Positions 1 to 11,897 of a stretch of DNA of 64,000 bases are shown piece by piece. Each line of letters opens with the position of its first letter. Within the stretch, counting starts at the first letter, position 1. Location: positions 62,001 to 126,000 of the forward strand of contig VXBP01002393.1 of assembly GCA_013400115.1 (NCBI GenBank), given 5' to 3'. A program made the position numbers and the translations under genes. The notes beneath the pieces were generated by a model. That model searched no databases. It was not told where the DNA came from and saw only the letters and a list, made by a program, of their open reading frames with translations. The DNA is from Rhinopomastus cyanomelas (Eukaryota > Chordata > Aves > Bucerotiformes > Rhinopomastidae).

Positions 1-199
1 AGCACAGCCAAGAAAGCACAGATTATTGTTGGTTTTTACATAATATAATGATAAGGTTGTGTAACCCATCACTGTCAAAATAAAGGACAACACCTCGGAC
101 CAGAAGTTCCCTGACAGAAACTGCAAAGGTAGTGAGAAAGGCCATAACAAAAGAAAAAATCCACCCAAACCTGTCACAGAAAATGTCCATTTCACTTAC

Positions 200-335
200 A
201 GTCCAAGTCATTAGCCAAGTTAGGTCCATTCCATTGCAGCAGCCTGTCTGCAGACAGGGAAAAGGAGAGTCCCACAGAGAAAGACAGCACAACTCTATCC
301 CCCTGGGGGTCTCTGCAAGCAGCCTCACTTTTATA
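200..335 (-). promoter_or_regulatory. Candidate TATA promoter and short first coding exon (weak)
   Basis: On the minus strand a TATAAAAG box (328-335) lies about 100 bp upstream of an ATG (227-229). Ten codons follow (MDLTWLMTWT) and then a good donor, GTAAGT, starting at 199. Any second exon would lie off the left edge. TATA boxes and donors this short occur by chance, and nothing else supports a gene. Confidence 0.15.
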
Positions 336-1032
336 CTGTAGTGCTGCTTCAACAACCTAACCCCTGAAGCAGACACCTGTTATTATCCAATCCAGACTCT
401 CTCCCTCTCAAAGTTGCTTGCTTCTGGGAAAGCAAACTGGGGAAGCATTTTTCTCTACACTCCCCCATGAGAAGCTGGACATTCATAATTTCTCATCGGA
501 AAGAAATCATCTATGCATCAACCTCAGTTCTCAGTACTTCACCATCCTCATCACAAAGATGAAGAAACAGAGATGTAAAATCAAGTATCTCTGATACATC
601 TCCCCTCTTTATTCACATTCTCATAAAACCTCATTCCATTTTCCTCCTCTTCATGCTTTTAAAAACAGTTTGGACAATGTGGCTTGTAAGTCTTGCAGAT
701 GATGACATGACATAAGGGCACCTTTTTCATTGTTTTGTGGATAACTAAAATAGGAAATCCAAAGTGTTATTTACTATAATTTTAATCTCTCACACAAAGG
801 CCATTTATCTCTCTTCCCCCAAAATAAATTACATGCTTTGTTACCAAAATCAATTTGTAGATCTACCAGAGCCATTAATCACTTTGCAATCTTCTAACCC
901 AGTTAGGTGTAGTTAGTGCAAACAAACAGTTTCCCAGTTACTAGGCAGCGTTTATACGTGAATTCATTTCTATTGCAACTCTGTGTAATTTTGTATTAGG
1001 AATACAATTTCTAGAGTTATCCGAGTCTTTCT

Positions 1033-1557
1033 TTGGGGTCCTGATGCATCTGGAATATTGTGTCCAGTTCTGGGCTCCTCAGTTCAACAGGGACACAGAC
1101 CTGTGGGAATGAGTCCAGCGCAGAGCAACAAAGATGATGAAGGGAGTGGAGCACCTCCTTTATAAGGAAAGGCTGAGGAAGCTGGGTCTCTTTAGCTTGG
1201 AGAAAAGGAGACTGAGGGGTGACTTCATTAATGTTTATTATTATATGAAGGGTGGGTATCAGGAGGATGGAGCCAGGCTCTTCTCAATGTCATTTAATGA
1301 TAGGACAAAGGGCAATGGGTGTGAGCTGCAACATAGGAGGTTCCACATCAATATAAGAAGGAACTTCATCCCAGTGAGGGTTGCAGAGCACTTGAACAGG
1401 CTGCCCAGGGGGGTTGTGGAGTCTCCTTCTCTGGAGACATTTAAAACCTGCCTGGATATGTTCCTATGTGACTTCGTGTAGGTGATCCTGCTGTGGCTGG
1501 GGGATTGGACTAGATGATCTCTCGATAATCCCTTCCAATCCCTGAAGTTCTGTGAAA
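1033..1557 (+). repeat. CR1 LINE, 5'-truncated
   Basis: A sense-strand CR1 3' portion running from the 'catctggaatattgtgtcca' segment through 'ggagactgaggggtgac' to the terminal 'gttctgtga'. It is a retrotransposon remnant and the open frame inside it is not a gene. Confidence 0.9.
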
Positions 1558-1972
1558 ATTTGAGTGATTTTAGCTGTGAATAAATGCTCATGCCTTCAAC
1601 TAACTGCATTGGAGGTTCTAATCAAAACCACACAGTCTGCATAAGCCTATGCTCTTTGTTTTAAATCTCATGGGATCAGAAAGTTCTTTCTCCCTGAGCT
1701 GAGCAGTCACAATTATTTGTGAGATACAGACATACTCAGAAGAGCTTCTGATCCATTGACATGTCTAACGTATCAAAGGAGAAACTCAACACAAGGGGAA
1801 AGGCGAATGTTACCGTCTCCTTTAAGATTAATTTCAAAGAACTCAATATCCATTAAAAGATTTCTTTTGACAAAAACAAACCCAAAGCTTTAGAAAAGCA
1901 GTTAAAGCATTCACTGTTCTCCCTCCCTGGTTTCTGACCACAAGACCATGACAAATGTATTTTCACACACAG

Positions 1973-2030
1973 TATCACAGTAATGATAAGGATGGAAAAG
2001 ACCTTAAAGATCATCCAGTCAAACCTAAGT
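1973..2030 (-). repeat. Old CR1 3'-end fragment
   Basis: 'ggatggaaaagacctt' followed by 'aaagatcatccagtc' resembles a decayed antisense CR1 tail. It is short and diverged. Confidence 0.4.
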
Positions 2031-3369
2031 CTAAATAAACCAAGTAAAGCTAACATCTAACATCTAGATCATGCCACTCAGTGGCATCTTCTTTAAATAA
2101 CACGCTTTTGGAGGAGCAGTGGCAGCGGCAGCAGGAACCACCCCTGACACTCACTGAATTGCAATAAGCATCCTCTGCCCTCCTGCAGACTGGCTTTATT
2201 TGACAAGCTATCTGGCTGACTAATGTGCCTTGGGTCATGTGTATGGTTAGCACAGATACTTGTAGAGCAGATATGACTTATTACAACATGTGCCACTTGT
2301 AATGAAAATCTCATACTCTCCAGGAGATGTATAAAGCAGAAGAAACAAGCAACAGCTTTAAAAAGGAACATTTTTCAAGATGTTTTGTTTAGGCAACACC
2401 TGCTCCCAAGCATACCAGCATTTTATTTTCATTCAGACAGAAAATGATTATTTTTTGAAGCAAGACTGCTTTAAGTCAGAGAAATACTGTAATAACATGC
2501 CATGAGTTTCTCATAGCAATATACTTAGAAATGCTGGGTATTTAAGGGCAACACGGCCCTATTAGCAATGAACAGGAAAACTGAAATGACAGAGTCAATA
2601 CCAAGGTCTCAACTTTTTCCTTATTAGCCGTGTTGTACAGTAAGAGGTGAGGTGAAGAATGAAAAATGTCACTGTTTGAATTAGGAGCTGTCAGAGCTGT
2701 GGCTTTTCATCCACAGGTCACCTACCTGCTCTCAGGTTTAAAACTGCCAGCAATTATTTTAAGTCTCTGTGAAGGAAAATTGCCCCAGATAATTATGGAA
2801 AAGGAAAACTTTACGTTTGCTAACACTACATTGTACAGTTTCATGAGTTTCTTGTACTCATTTTGACTGGACATTGTCCATTAAAATGACAATTAGACAA
2901 GAATCCTGTTTTTCACTGGTATACTGGGATAAATAAAATCTTCAGTTAGATAGTAAGTTTCTCAACATGGGACATGAGAGGGTCATTCCACTTCCCCCAT
3001 TACTGCCCTGTGCTAGCATTCCCACCACATGACCATCTCCTGACCCTTGCCCCTGGCCACAGCCCTTGCAAGCACAAGCAGAGCCATCTCTGCCCCTCCC
3101 CACCACTGTTTCAGCAATTGCCACATCTCCACACTGACTTTGCAAGCAAAAACATGGGCATTTGTACCTCACGGTGCAGACCCATGAACCTGGTGTGCCT
3201 AGAATGCTCCCAGTTGACTGCCCTTGGTGCTGTGGCATTGATCTGTTGCAGTGTTCAGAGGTTACCAGATGTCTTTTTCCAGGTAGGCTGTAAAGCATCT
3301 GAAAATCCTATCTAATTTTCCCAAATGTTCTAATCTCTATAAACAAGATTCTCAACTGGGGAAAGCTGA

Positions 3370-3485
3370 GCAGGTGTCTTGATCTGCTGGAGGGTAGGGA
3401 GGCTTTACAGAGGGATCTGGACAGGCTGGATCTATGGGTCAAGGCCAACCGTAGGAGCTTCAGCAAGGCTGGGTGTCTCTAGTCC
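3370..3485 (+). repeat. CR1 ORF2-region fragment
   Basis: The 'ggagggtagggaggctttac' segment and the following 'ggatctggacaggctggat' match the CR1 body upstream of the usual 3' portion. It is isolated, with no 3' end attached. Confidence 0.6.
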
Positions 3486-5099
3486 TTTACTTTGATCACA
3501 ACAACTCCATGCAGCACCAAAGGTTTGTAGTAGCTCCAGTAAGAGTCATATGTTTTGCAAGTTCTCAAACCATCAAAAAGACACCCTTGGCTGCTGGGTT
3601 GCTAGTGAGCCACCCACTTCCAGGTTGAGCAGATGCTGACACTGTTACATCCCAGAAGAATAGTCAGACTGGGCTAACAACTTACATGTAATTTTAGGGC
3701 TGTCTTTAACACTTCTTGAGGACAGAGCAATACAGTCTGCTGAGCTCTGAGGACAATGCAAAAGGGCTGTTGGTTCCTCCTAGTCAAAATGGATCGATCA
3801 CTTGGAAAGGCCTTGCTAAGGCTATGACTATCAAGACAAGTGAAACTCCCTCTCTGCTAACTTTGCTTCTGACAGCTCAGGGTAGGATTATCACTCTCTC
3901 TTTCTTTTCCCATCTTTTTTTTTTGTGCCATCCCAACATGCTGATGTACAACTACAATTAGATTTCTTCAAATTCATTTCTGAGTGAGCTCTAAGACAAA
4001 GTAGAAGAAGAGCCTCAGCTTGCCGGAGTGACCAGGATGAAGGCAACTGTGGCTGTAGGAAGTCTATGGCATATCCTTACACGAAGAAAATGACAACCAA
4101 AGATTGAAAGGTCAAGCAAGGAAAGGAACAACCAACAGTGTGAGAGATGGGTTCAGCCACTCTAGAGGGATGGAGACTGAGGGACCAGAGTAAAGTAGGG
4201 ATTGCTGCTACTGCAGAAATGATTCACAGCCCAAGCTCTCTGCAAATGCACACAGCTTCACCTTTCCTCTCCTGTGTAGAGCCCACGACGCACAGCCTTC
4301 ACGTTGTTTGCTTATTTATCAAAAGACAGAAGGCCTAACGAAGGTTCAGGAAAAAAAATCAGATTTATAAAGGTGTTTAGGACCATAAAAATGCAGATGA
4401 GCACCTGCACAGCTAGGGCTTACTTTCTCAGATTTAGTGCACAGCTGCTTTCTATGTTATACGAGCTGGCAGCAGAAAATCTGTACAGAAAATTCTTTTC
4501 AGCTTAGCATTTCCCTGTATTATCTTGTTGCTGTAAATATCAAATGATAGGATTGCAGAAAGTACTCAATACCGTGAATTTTATTTCATTCTTGATGTTT
4601 TCTACTGCATATACCAAACTGAAAAATCTTTAGGGTCTTTATGCCTGTTTGTTCAGGCAGCAAGACTGAGAGCAGGTACCTGAAGCATTTCAAGAGAGCA
4701 TTATTAGTTCTTTAGTGTGTAGTTCCTGTTGATTTAGATCCTCTAGATTGTGTCTTTGGAGAATGGGGTATTGAAACGAAAACAGATCCAGCTCCTGAAG
4801 TTGCACTTACTACAATTCCAATTAACTTCATGTGTGAGTGATGGAAAAGCGAGTTAGATTGTAATTACCTTCGTCGAGTCTGCCTTGGAAGGGTACATTC
4901 AAAGCACCAAAGAAACTGTCGATATCTAGATACCTGCAAAATAACATGAAAGATTAAACCTGATGTCAAACTATCCTGCTTACTTTATGCTAGAGTTAAT
5001 GCAAAAATCAAGTACTTAATATATTCTGTCAAGATATAAGGTTTCTGTGTTTTGACAGCAGAGTACAGATCCATTTGGTCCAATTACTACTCACTCCTC

Positions 5100-5636
5100 T
5101 ACTCTGTCCTGGTGAGACTGCATCTGGAATTTGACGTCCAGATCTGGGTCCCTCAGCTCAAGAGGACATGGAACTGATGGAGAGAGTCCAGCTCAGAGCC
5201 ATGAAGATGGTGAAGGGAGTAGAACACCTCCCTTATGAGGAAGGGCTGAGGGAGCTGGGTCTCTTGAACCAGGAAAAAAGGAGACTGAGGGGTGACCTCA
5301 TTAATGTTTATAAATATGTGAAGGGTGAGTGTCAGGGAGATGGACCCAGGCTCTGCTCAGTGGCATCTAATGATAGGAGAAGGGGCAATGGGTGCCAGCT
5401 GGAACGTGGGAGGATCCACATAAATATGAGAAGGAACTTCTGCACAGTGAGGGTGACAGAGCTTTGGAACAGGCTGCTCGGGGGAGTTCTGGAGTCTCCT
5501 TCTCTGGAGACATTTAAAACTGGCTTGGATATGTTCCTGTGTGACTTGATCTAGGTGATCCTGCTGTGGCAGAGGGATTGGACTAGATCATCTTTTGAGG
5601 TCCCTTCTAATCCCTAATGTTCTGTGACTCTGTGAA
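5100..5636 (+). repeat. CR1 LINE, 5'-truncated
   Basis: A long sense copy of the common family, ending 'tgttctgtgactctgtgaaa'. Its 128-codon open frame is CR1 3' sequence, not a host gene. Confidence 0.9.
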
Positions 5637-8600
5637 ATACATACACTTAATAAAGACTCCCAAATCAATTTTTCATCTATCAGCCAATAAAGCAAAGTCC
5701 GGGAAAGAGGGTGGTACTTTATGAAAGAAAACACATAAAGGACTTAAAAACATTTATATCTAATTCTGTTACAGCCACAACTACCAGAAATCTTTCAAAG
5801 CTCTTTACTAAAAGAAAGGTGTTGACTACAGGCTGATTTTGACAAGTAACTACAGACTATCAAGATGTTATATCTGACTTTAAAGGCTTTTCTCATTTGT
5901 TTGCTTATTTACTGACAAAATGATGGGCAAGAAAATTCAAGAGCATCATGTACTCTGTGATGAGCAACATAAAATAGCAAGGTAAAATCTTTGCAGGTGT
6001 TTGACTCAGATTCAGGCACAAAAAACATACTTTGACTGATCTTTGCCACCATCGTGTGCTGAGGTTTACAGAAGCCTTAACTGCTAGTAGAATTGGCATT
6101 TGTTTTTCCAGAAAGACTCTTCATTCTCAAAGAAGTTTTAAATATAAATCTAGGATTTGAAAGTGCAAGAGGAATGGGCCTCCTGATTTTGGTGGTGCTG
6201 GTGTTACTTTGGTTTCATAAATCAAATGTTTCCTGCAAAATAAGCTGATCTGATAGCTTATGAAAACAAAGCCTAAAGCCATCTAGTCCTCAGGTGGACT
6301 GACTCCATGGATTAGAGTATTTGGAACTCCAACAGGGCAACTGAGGGAAAGGAGGGACCTCCTTCCTGAGCCATCTCGTTCTCATAGACTGAACAACTGA
6401 ATTTCACATCGGACATTAGAAGAAAATTGTTGTGCTCAAAGTCCACAAAGAAGCAGTATCTCAAGGCAAAGAGAGACAACCTCTCATACAACAGCAAGCT
6501 ACTTGTTGGCTCTGGCTTTCCAGACCAAGACAGTAGTCAGTCAACTAAATTTACCTCCACAAGCACTTAACTTCAAGGAGTTCTAGGGGAAACAGTCAAA
6601 TCCAAAACTACTCAGACAATCTGAAACTTCACATGCTCTAGCTCTGCTCTGGTTATTCCTATCAACAGACACTTGTATCTCTAATCACTCCTCACTGACA
6701 AAGATTAAAGCAGTTATTATGGAAACTGTTCACATCTTTATTTTGAACTCATTTTTCCATTACCATGACTTTAGAAGTAAAAAAGTGATGCTTCACCTAC
6801 AAGGTAGAGAGCATGCTCTTCAAATTAAGGGTATCCATACAAGGTGCCACAAAGCCTGTTTTGGCTAAACAGAGCAAGGTACACAGGTCTAGGTAGATGA
6901 TATTTCCTCCCTATTGAAAAAAGAAGAGCTCAAAAGTGTTGTGCAGTCTTCAGATTTCATGATCATACTTCTCTACATGATGAAAATAAAAGCCAGAGAA
7001 AAACAATCTGGAGCGCAAGAGTCCTCACTTCTCTGTAGAGCAGTAGGTTAAGAGGCTGTTGGATTGTGATCTGCACATGACAGAATAAATGGTGGGTATC
7101 CGTGCACGCAGCAAAGGACAATGTGGAGAACTGTCTTTGCACAGATGTAGCATAAAGCTAATAACCAGAGAAAAAGGTTTCCAAAGAGTAAAAGCAATTA
7201 ATCTCTTGTAAAGCTTGTCAAAAGATGTGGCAAGTTCATCACTACTTGATGGTTTTATTTAGAACCACAGAATCACAGAACATTGGGGATTAGAAGGGAC
7301 CTCGAAAGATCATCTAGTCCAATCCTCCTGCCACAGCAGGATCACCTAGAGTCACACAGGAACATACACAGGTTTGTTTTAAATGTTTCCAAAGAAGGAG
7401 ACTCCACAACCCCCCTGGGCAGCCCCTTCCAGTGCTCTGTCACCCTCACCATGAAGAAGTTCCATCTCATATTTATGTGGATCATCCTCCCATGTTCCAG
7501 CTCACACCCATTGCCCCTTGTCCCATCAGGCAATAGCCAAGTCAGGCCATTGTCACACTACCTACTTCTCTACACCCTCCAAAATTGAAGCAGTCTGTAT
7601 TTTACAAGCAGTAAGGAGGGTGGAAGGAAATTACTAATATTTATCTTGAAGGCAAAGCTCCTCTCAGACCACAGATGGCTCCAAAATCCCAAATATTCTC
7701 TCTTCTTAAGAAAAAGGCAAACACCTTAATTTCTTTCTGTGTTTAGGTAAAATATCATTCTTCCCTGTTTCACGAAAGAATGTAGAAAATTTCATCTTAA
7801 TAATAATTAATTGAATAAAACTCACTGATACTGAATCAAATCTGCACCTGTATATTTTTAGCACAGATACATACAACTGTTTACTACAGCCAGCAAACAA
7901 AACCCTTGTCCTCTGACACTGGACAAAGATGCTGGAATAAGGAATGTTATTCCACAAGGCTTCCTGGGCAAGTTAACACTTTTCATTTTTCAAATGTATC
8001 TAGAAAAGTGTTTGCCAAGAAAATCATGTCAAACACATGACATTCAGGCCTAAACCTCAGATGTGAGGCTTCTGCAGCTCATGTGAGCAACATGGCCAAA
8101 CAGGCAGTGCTTTGGAAAATAGACAGCACTGGAAAGTAGTCCTGGTGAGACATCTGACAGATAAATTCTCACCTTCCCAACTATCTCAATAGGCTACCAA
8201 CACAATATAATCCTACCCAGTAATAAGACATACACAGTGCTATGGCAGCAGAGTGCACAGAGCAGCAAGTAAAGAAGGAAACCTACATGCAGCAAAGAAA
8301 ACATCAGGTGTAAACCAGCCACACTGCTCTTTATCAGGGATGTAGTTATGATGTGCTTACTCCTGCCTAATAACAAAGCTGTGGCATTTGCTCAGCACTG
8401 GCCCAGAGGGTGAAGGCTCTCTCTGAAACTGGTGATATTACTGACTTGTCTCCTTTGTTCTTTAGAAGCTTGCAATTTAAATTTCAATTCAGCCAGGCAC
8501 TGCTTTGTAATGCTTTGTCTGAGCCTTGATGGGAAGGCGGGAGAATGCAGGACGATTTACGTGGATTAAACTTGCAGGTCTGAAGTGGTGCCTGGAAATT

Positions 8601-8749
8601 AGAGACTCTTGTCAGCAAGAATCACCGTAGCCATTCTTTTTGCATTGTAAAGTCACAAGAGGGTTTTTTTTCTATGTCAACTACTGTTCATATGAAAACA
8701 TGGAAATCTAATCTCATTAGGGAAGATCTGCAGGTAGCTAAGGACACCT
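5637..8749. other. Intergenic stretch without recognised genes
   Basis: AT-rich single-copy-like sequence interrupted by one antisense CR1 (7262-7535). No exon-like frame resembling a known family was seen on either strand. Confidence 0.55.
7262..7535 (-). repeat. CR1 LINE 3' end, antisense
   Basis: Starts 'cacagaatcacagaacattg' and runs antisense through 'cccccctgggcagcccctt' to 'cccattgccccttgtccca'. It is 5'-truncated. Confidence 0.9.
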
Positions 8750-9284
8750 CTGGAACGGCACACGCTGCGACTCTTGGGTTCGCAGCAGTTTGAATCAAAT
8801 GCACAAGATATTAACTTACCCCTCAAAACCACACGTCACCGGTTGGCCAAGCCTGGCCAAATCACAGGCCAGGACCTCTCTTTCTCCTCGAGTGATGGAA
8901 AAAAGAAATTTGTGAGGCCTTTGTGAGGCTGGGAACTACAACGGTTTGAACAACAGCAGTAACAGCTGTTACCAGCAGCAATGGGAGGATGTAGAGCTCA
9001 CAGCTCACTGCCGGAGGAGATGTCCTGAAGGTGAAGGGCACCGGAATGAAAGGAGCTGGGAGTGGGGAAAGGGAAAAAGGGACTGACTGATGAGGGGAGC
9101 GGAGATGCCCGGGTCAGCAGACACAGGGTAAAACAACCGACCCCACGGCGCCCCAGCAGCTGAGTGCGGCGGTTTTAGAGGGCCTGCCGGGGCGGGACAC
9201 GTCTCCAGAGCCAATGAGATTGGGCGGCCATGACGGAGGGAGCAGCCATTGGCTGCCTGACACGTCCGTCTCCTGTACTGTACT
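8750..9284. promoter_or_regulatory. Orphan CpG-rich block with clustered NF-Y (CCAAT) motifs
   Basis: CpG frequency rises sharply against the AT-rich surroundings, mainly from 9,080 to 9,280. CCAAT is at 9211-9215 and inverted ATTGG at 9219-9223 and 9248-9252. A GGGCGG box (9222-9227) and ACACGTC elements lie nearby. Equal spacing of CCAAT boxes is typical of NF-Y promoters. No adjacent coding exon was recognised, so the transcript, if any, may be non-coding or its first exon may be untranslated. A CR1 begins directly at its right edge. Confidence 0.4.
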
Positions 9285-9804
9285 GAGGCCTGGTGAGGCC
9301 TCATCTCGAGTACTGGGGTCAGTTTTGGGCACCTCAGTACAAGAAGGTCATTGACGTGCTGGAGCAGGTCCAAAGAAGGGTAGCAAAGCTAGCGGAGGGC
9401 CTGGAGGACAGGTCTTATAAGGAGCAGCTGAGGGAACCGGGGTTGGTTAGTCTGGAGAAAAGGAGGCTGAGGAGAGACCTCATGGCCCTTTAGAACTACC
9501 TGAAAGGAGGCCGTAGAGGGATGGGGGTCGGTCTCCTCTCCCAAGGCATTAGTGATAGAACAAGAAGAAATGGCCTCAGGTTGTGCCACGGAAGGTTTAG
9601 ATTGGACATTCAGGAAAAATTTATTCACTGACAGAGTGGTCAGGCATTGGAACAGGCTGCCCAGGGAAGCAGTGGAGTTGCTGTGTAGACGTGGCACTCG
9701 GAAACACGGTTTGGCAGTCATAGTCATGGTGGCAATGGGTTGATGGCTGGAATGGATGATCTTGTACGATCTCTTCCAACTGTAATAATTCTATGATGCT
9801 GTGA
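9285..9804 (+). repeat. CR1 LINE, different subfamily
   Basis: A sense CR1 that differs from the common family: 'ctggagcaggtccaaagaag', 'gccctttagaactacctgaa' and tail 'ttctatgatgctgtgat'. It abuts the orphan CpG block. Confidence 0.85.
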
Positions 9805-10338
9805 TCTTCCCCCCATTCCGTGCAGGAGCAGTTTCAGGGGCAAATGAGAGTTGGCCACATTCAGGGTGGTCCAAAGGTGAACTGGCCCTGGCTATCCTAA
9901 ACCAGGACACAGGGGTATAAAGCACAGGGAGGACATTGCTTTAGAAGTGTTTAAGATAGGATGATTTTTGCTTTATAAAAATACTAGAATATCTGGGCAA
10001 CTGGCAATCTGACAATGAAAGCAACCCCCCTTCCTTATTCCAGTAAGCACACTTCATCAATGTAACACAATAAGGACAGGTTTCATTTATGGATTCACAG
10101 CTCAGAAACAAAACACCTTTCAAAAAATCACTTAGCTACCAAGTTTCAGCAAGGCCATTCTCATATTGACCAGGCCAGTTCCAGCAAGGAACAATTTCCT
10201 TGTTCCTTTCTCCATTTCCAGATGGAGAAGACATTTCTGCTCCTGAATTGCCAATAGCTGCTCTGTATCACCACATACTTCAGCAGGCCACAGTGCCCTG
10301 CAAATACAGCTGTGCCCCAAACTCCCTCAACACACCAT

Positions 10339-10486
10339 ACTCCTTTTTACTCCTGGCAGTGCTGCAACAGCAATTACCAGCACAAATCTTCTTTCTTTNC
10401 ACTCCTTTTTTGCTCCTGGCAGTGCTGCAGACTCCCAGCTATGACAGCCTTGCAACAGCAATTACCAGCACAAATCTTCTTTCTTT
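10339..10486. repeat. Direct repeat flanking a single N (assembly join)
   Basis: The left copy (about 10339-10398) and right copy (about 10401-10486) share 'ctcctggcagtgctgca' and 'gcaacagcaattaccagcac' and flank a single N at 10399. The right copy has about 25 extra bases in the middle. It looks like two overlapping contigs placed end to end, but a real tandem repeat is possible. Confidence 0.6.
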
Positions 10487-11727
10487 TCCTTTCAGCTCCT
10501 TCAGACCCCAGCTATCTTTGCAGGAACAGCATGAGGCCCTGAGCATATTCTGAGATTAAGACAAAAACTCACAATTTGAGGGTACTTTAGCTACACATTG
10601 CTAGCTAAATTAGCACTTCTGCCTCATGGAGAGAGCTGTTTGGTTCTCAAAATTATGTTTGTTAGTAAAACCAATCATCTACATCCACGTTTTAATGGAT
10701 GGCATAATTTTAAGGATATTTTTCCATTAAAAATGCCTCAGCTGACATATAAATGTCATTGAATCGAAAATTAAAAAAATGTTCTACCTAACAAGAGATA
10801 AACTAGGAAAGCAAACTATTTCAGAAGAAATAGGAACCAGGACAGTGACCACAGACAAAGAATTTGAGATAACTGGGAGCAGCCATTTTCACAGACTCTG
10901 GCTTTATGCTTTTTCCTTACACAAAAACTAGCCGACAACTTTAAAATGAATTATGTCATCTGCTACCATGCTAGCAGTCACGTAAGCATTTATATTTTAT
11001 ATATAATGCATCCTCCAATTAAAAATAGTGAGTATTTCAGGAAATCACCATGTGTCAGCCTCAAAAGTACAATTGCTGACCTCAATTTGCTCTCCAATTT
11101 ATTTTTTCTTCTTTTTGGACAGCAATGAGAGGAATGAGAGAGAAGAAAACAGCACTGAAGGAGTAAAAGGACATTTTCTACCTTGCTAAGCAACTACACT
11201 ATTTAAAGCATCATTGCGGTAGAAAGCTTTGAAGTTTCATTTTGCTGTCTGAGGCTAGACATGAAAATTATACAGATATCCACAATATCAAAACAAGATG
11301 TTTTAAAGATGAGCAAGACTTGCTTTTCCTCTAAAACTTACCCTATATTTAAAATTACAGAAAAGGTTATTTTAGGTAAATCAGTTACTAAACCCAGCAA
11401 TCAGCCATGACAAAACGTGAAGTTTTCTAATTCTCGGAAATTGTCTTGGCTGAAACCCCTGACGTTATGGCCTCCGGCAGCACTCAGCGCACTAAGCGGT
11501 TGGTCACCCCGTCAAGGTGGCACAAGACTGCCACCTCGTGAAAAATGAAATTGCAGATCAGACCTGCGTTACCAGGACAAAAACCCATTCGCTGCCCCCC
11601 AGGAACGGTAGGGTAGTTTTTCCTGCAATACAGAAGCGATCCATCTGAATAGTTGTCAAGATATTTAACAGACAAAAAAGATTTCAGTATGTAAAATTCA
11701 TGCTAATTTTGGACATGCAGAATTCGC

Positions 11728-11897
11728 AGAGTCACAGAACATTAGGGATTGGAAGGGACCTTCAAAGATCATCCACTCCAATCCCCCCACCACAGCAGGA
11801 TCACCTAGATTAAGTTACACAGGAACATGTCCAGGTGGGTTTTAAATGACTCCAGATAAGGAGACTCTACAACCCCCCTGGGCAGCCCCTTCCAGGA
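11728..11897 (-). repeat. CR1 LINE 3' end, antisense, short
   Basis: From 'gagtcacagaacattaggga' to 'gggcagccccttccagg'. Only the last about 170 bp of the element is present. Confidence 0.85.

Larger units (their letters stand above)
1..5096. other. Intergenic stretch, left edge
   Basis: I recognise no protein gene here. The stretch is AT-rich and holds one CR1 copy (about 1033-1557), a CR1 body fragment (about 3370-3485), a possible old CR1 tail (about 1973-2030) and a weak promoter/first-exon candidate at 200-335 on the minus strand. The open frames in it are short and resemble no family I know. Confidence 0.6.

Noticed and set aside
11460..11675. CpG-richer patch with short frames on both strands
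   Set aside because: No promoter motif set, homology or splice structure. Probably chance or a decayed unknown element.
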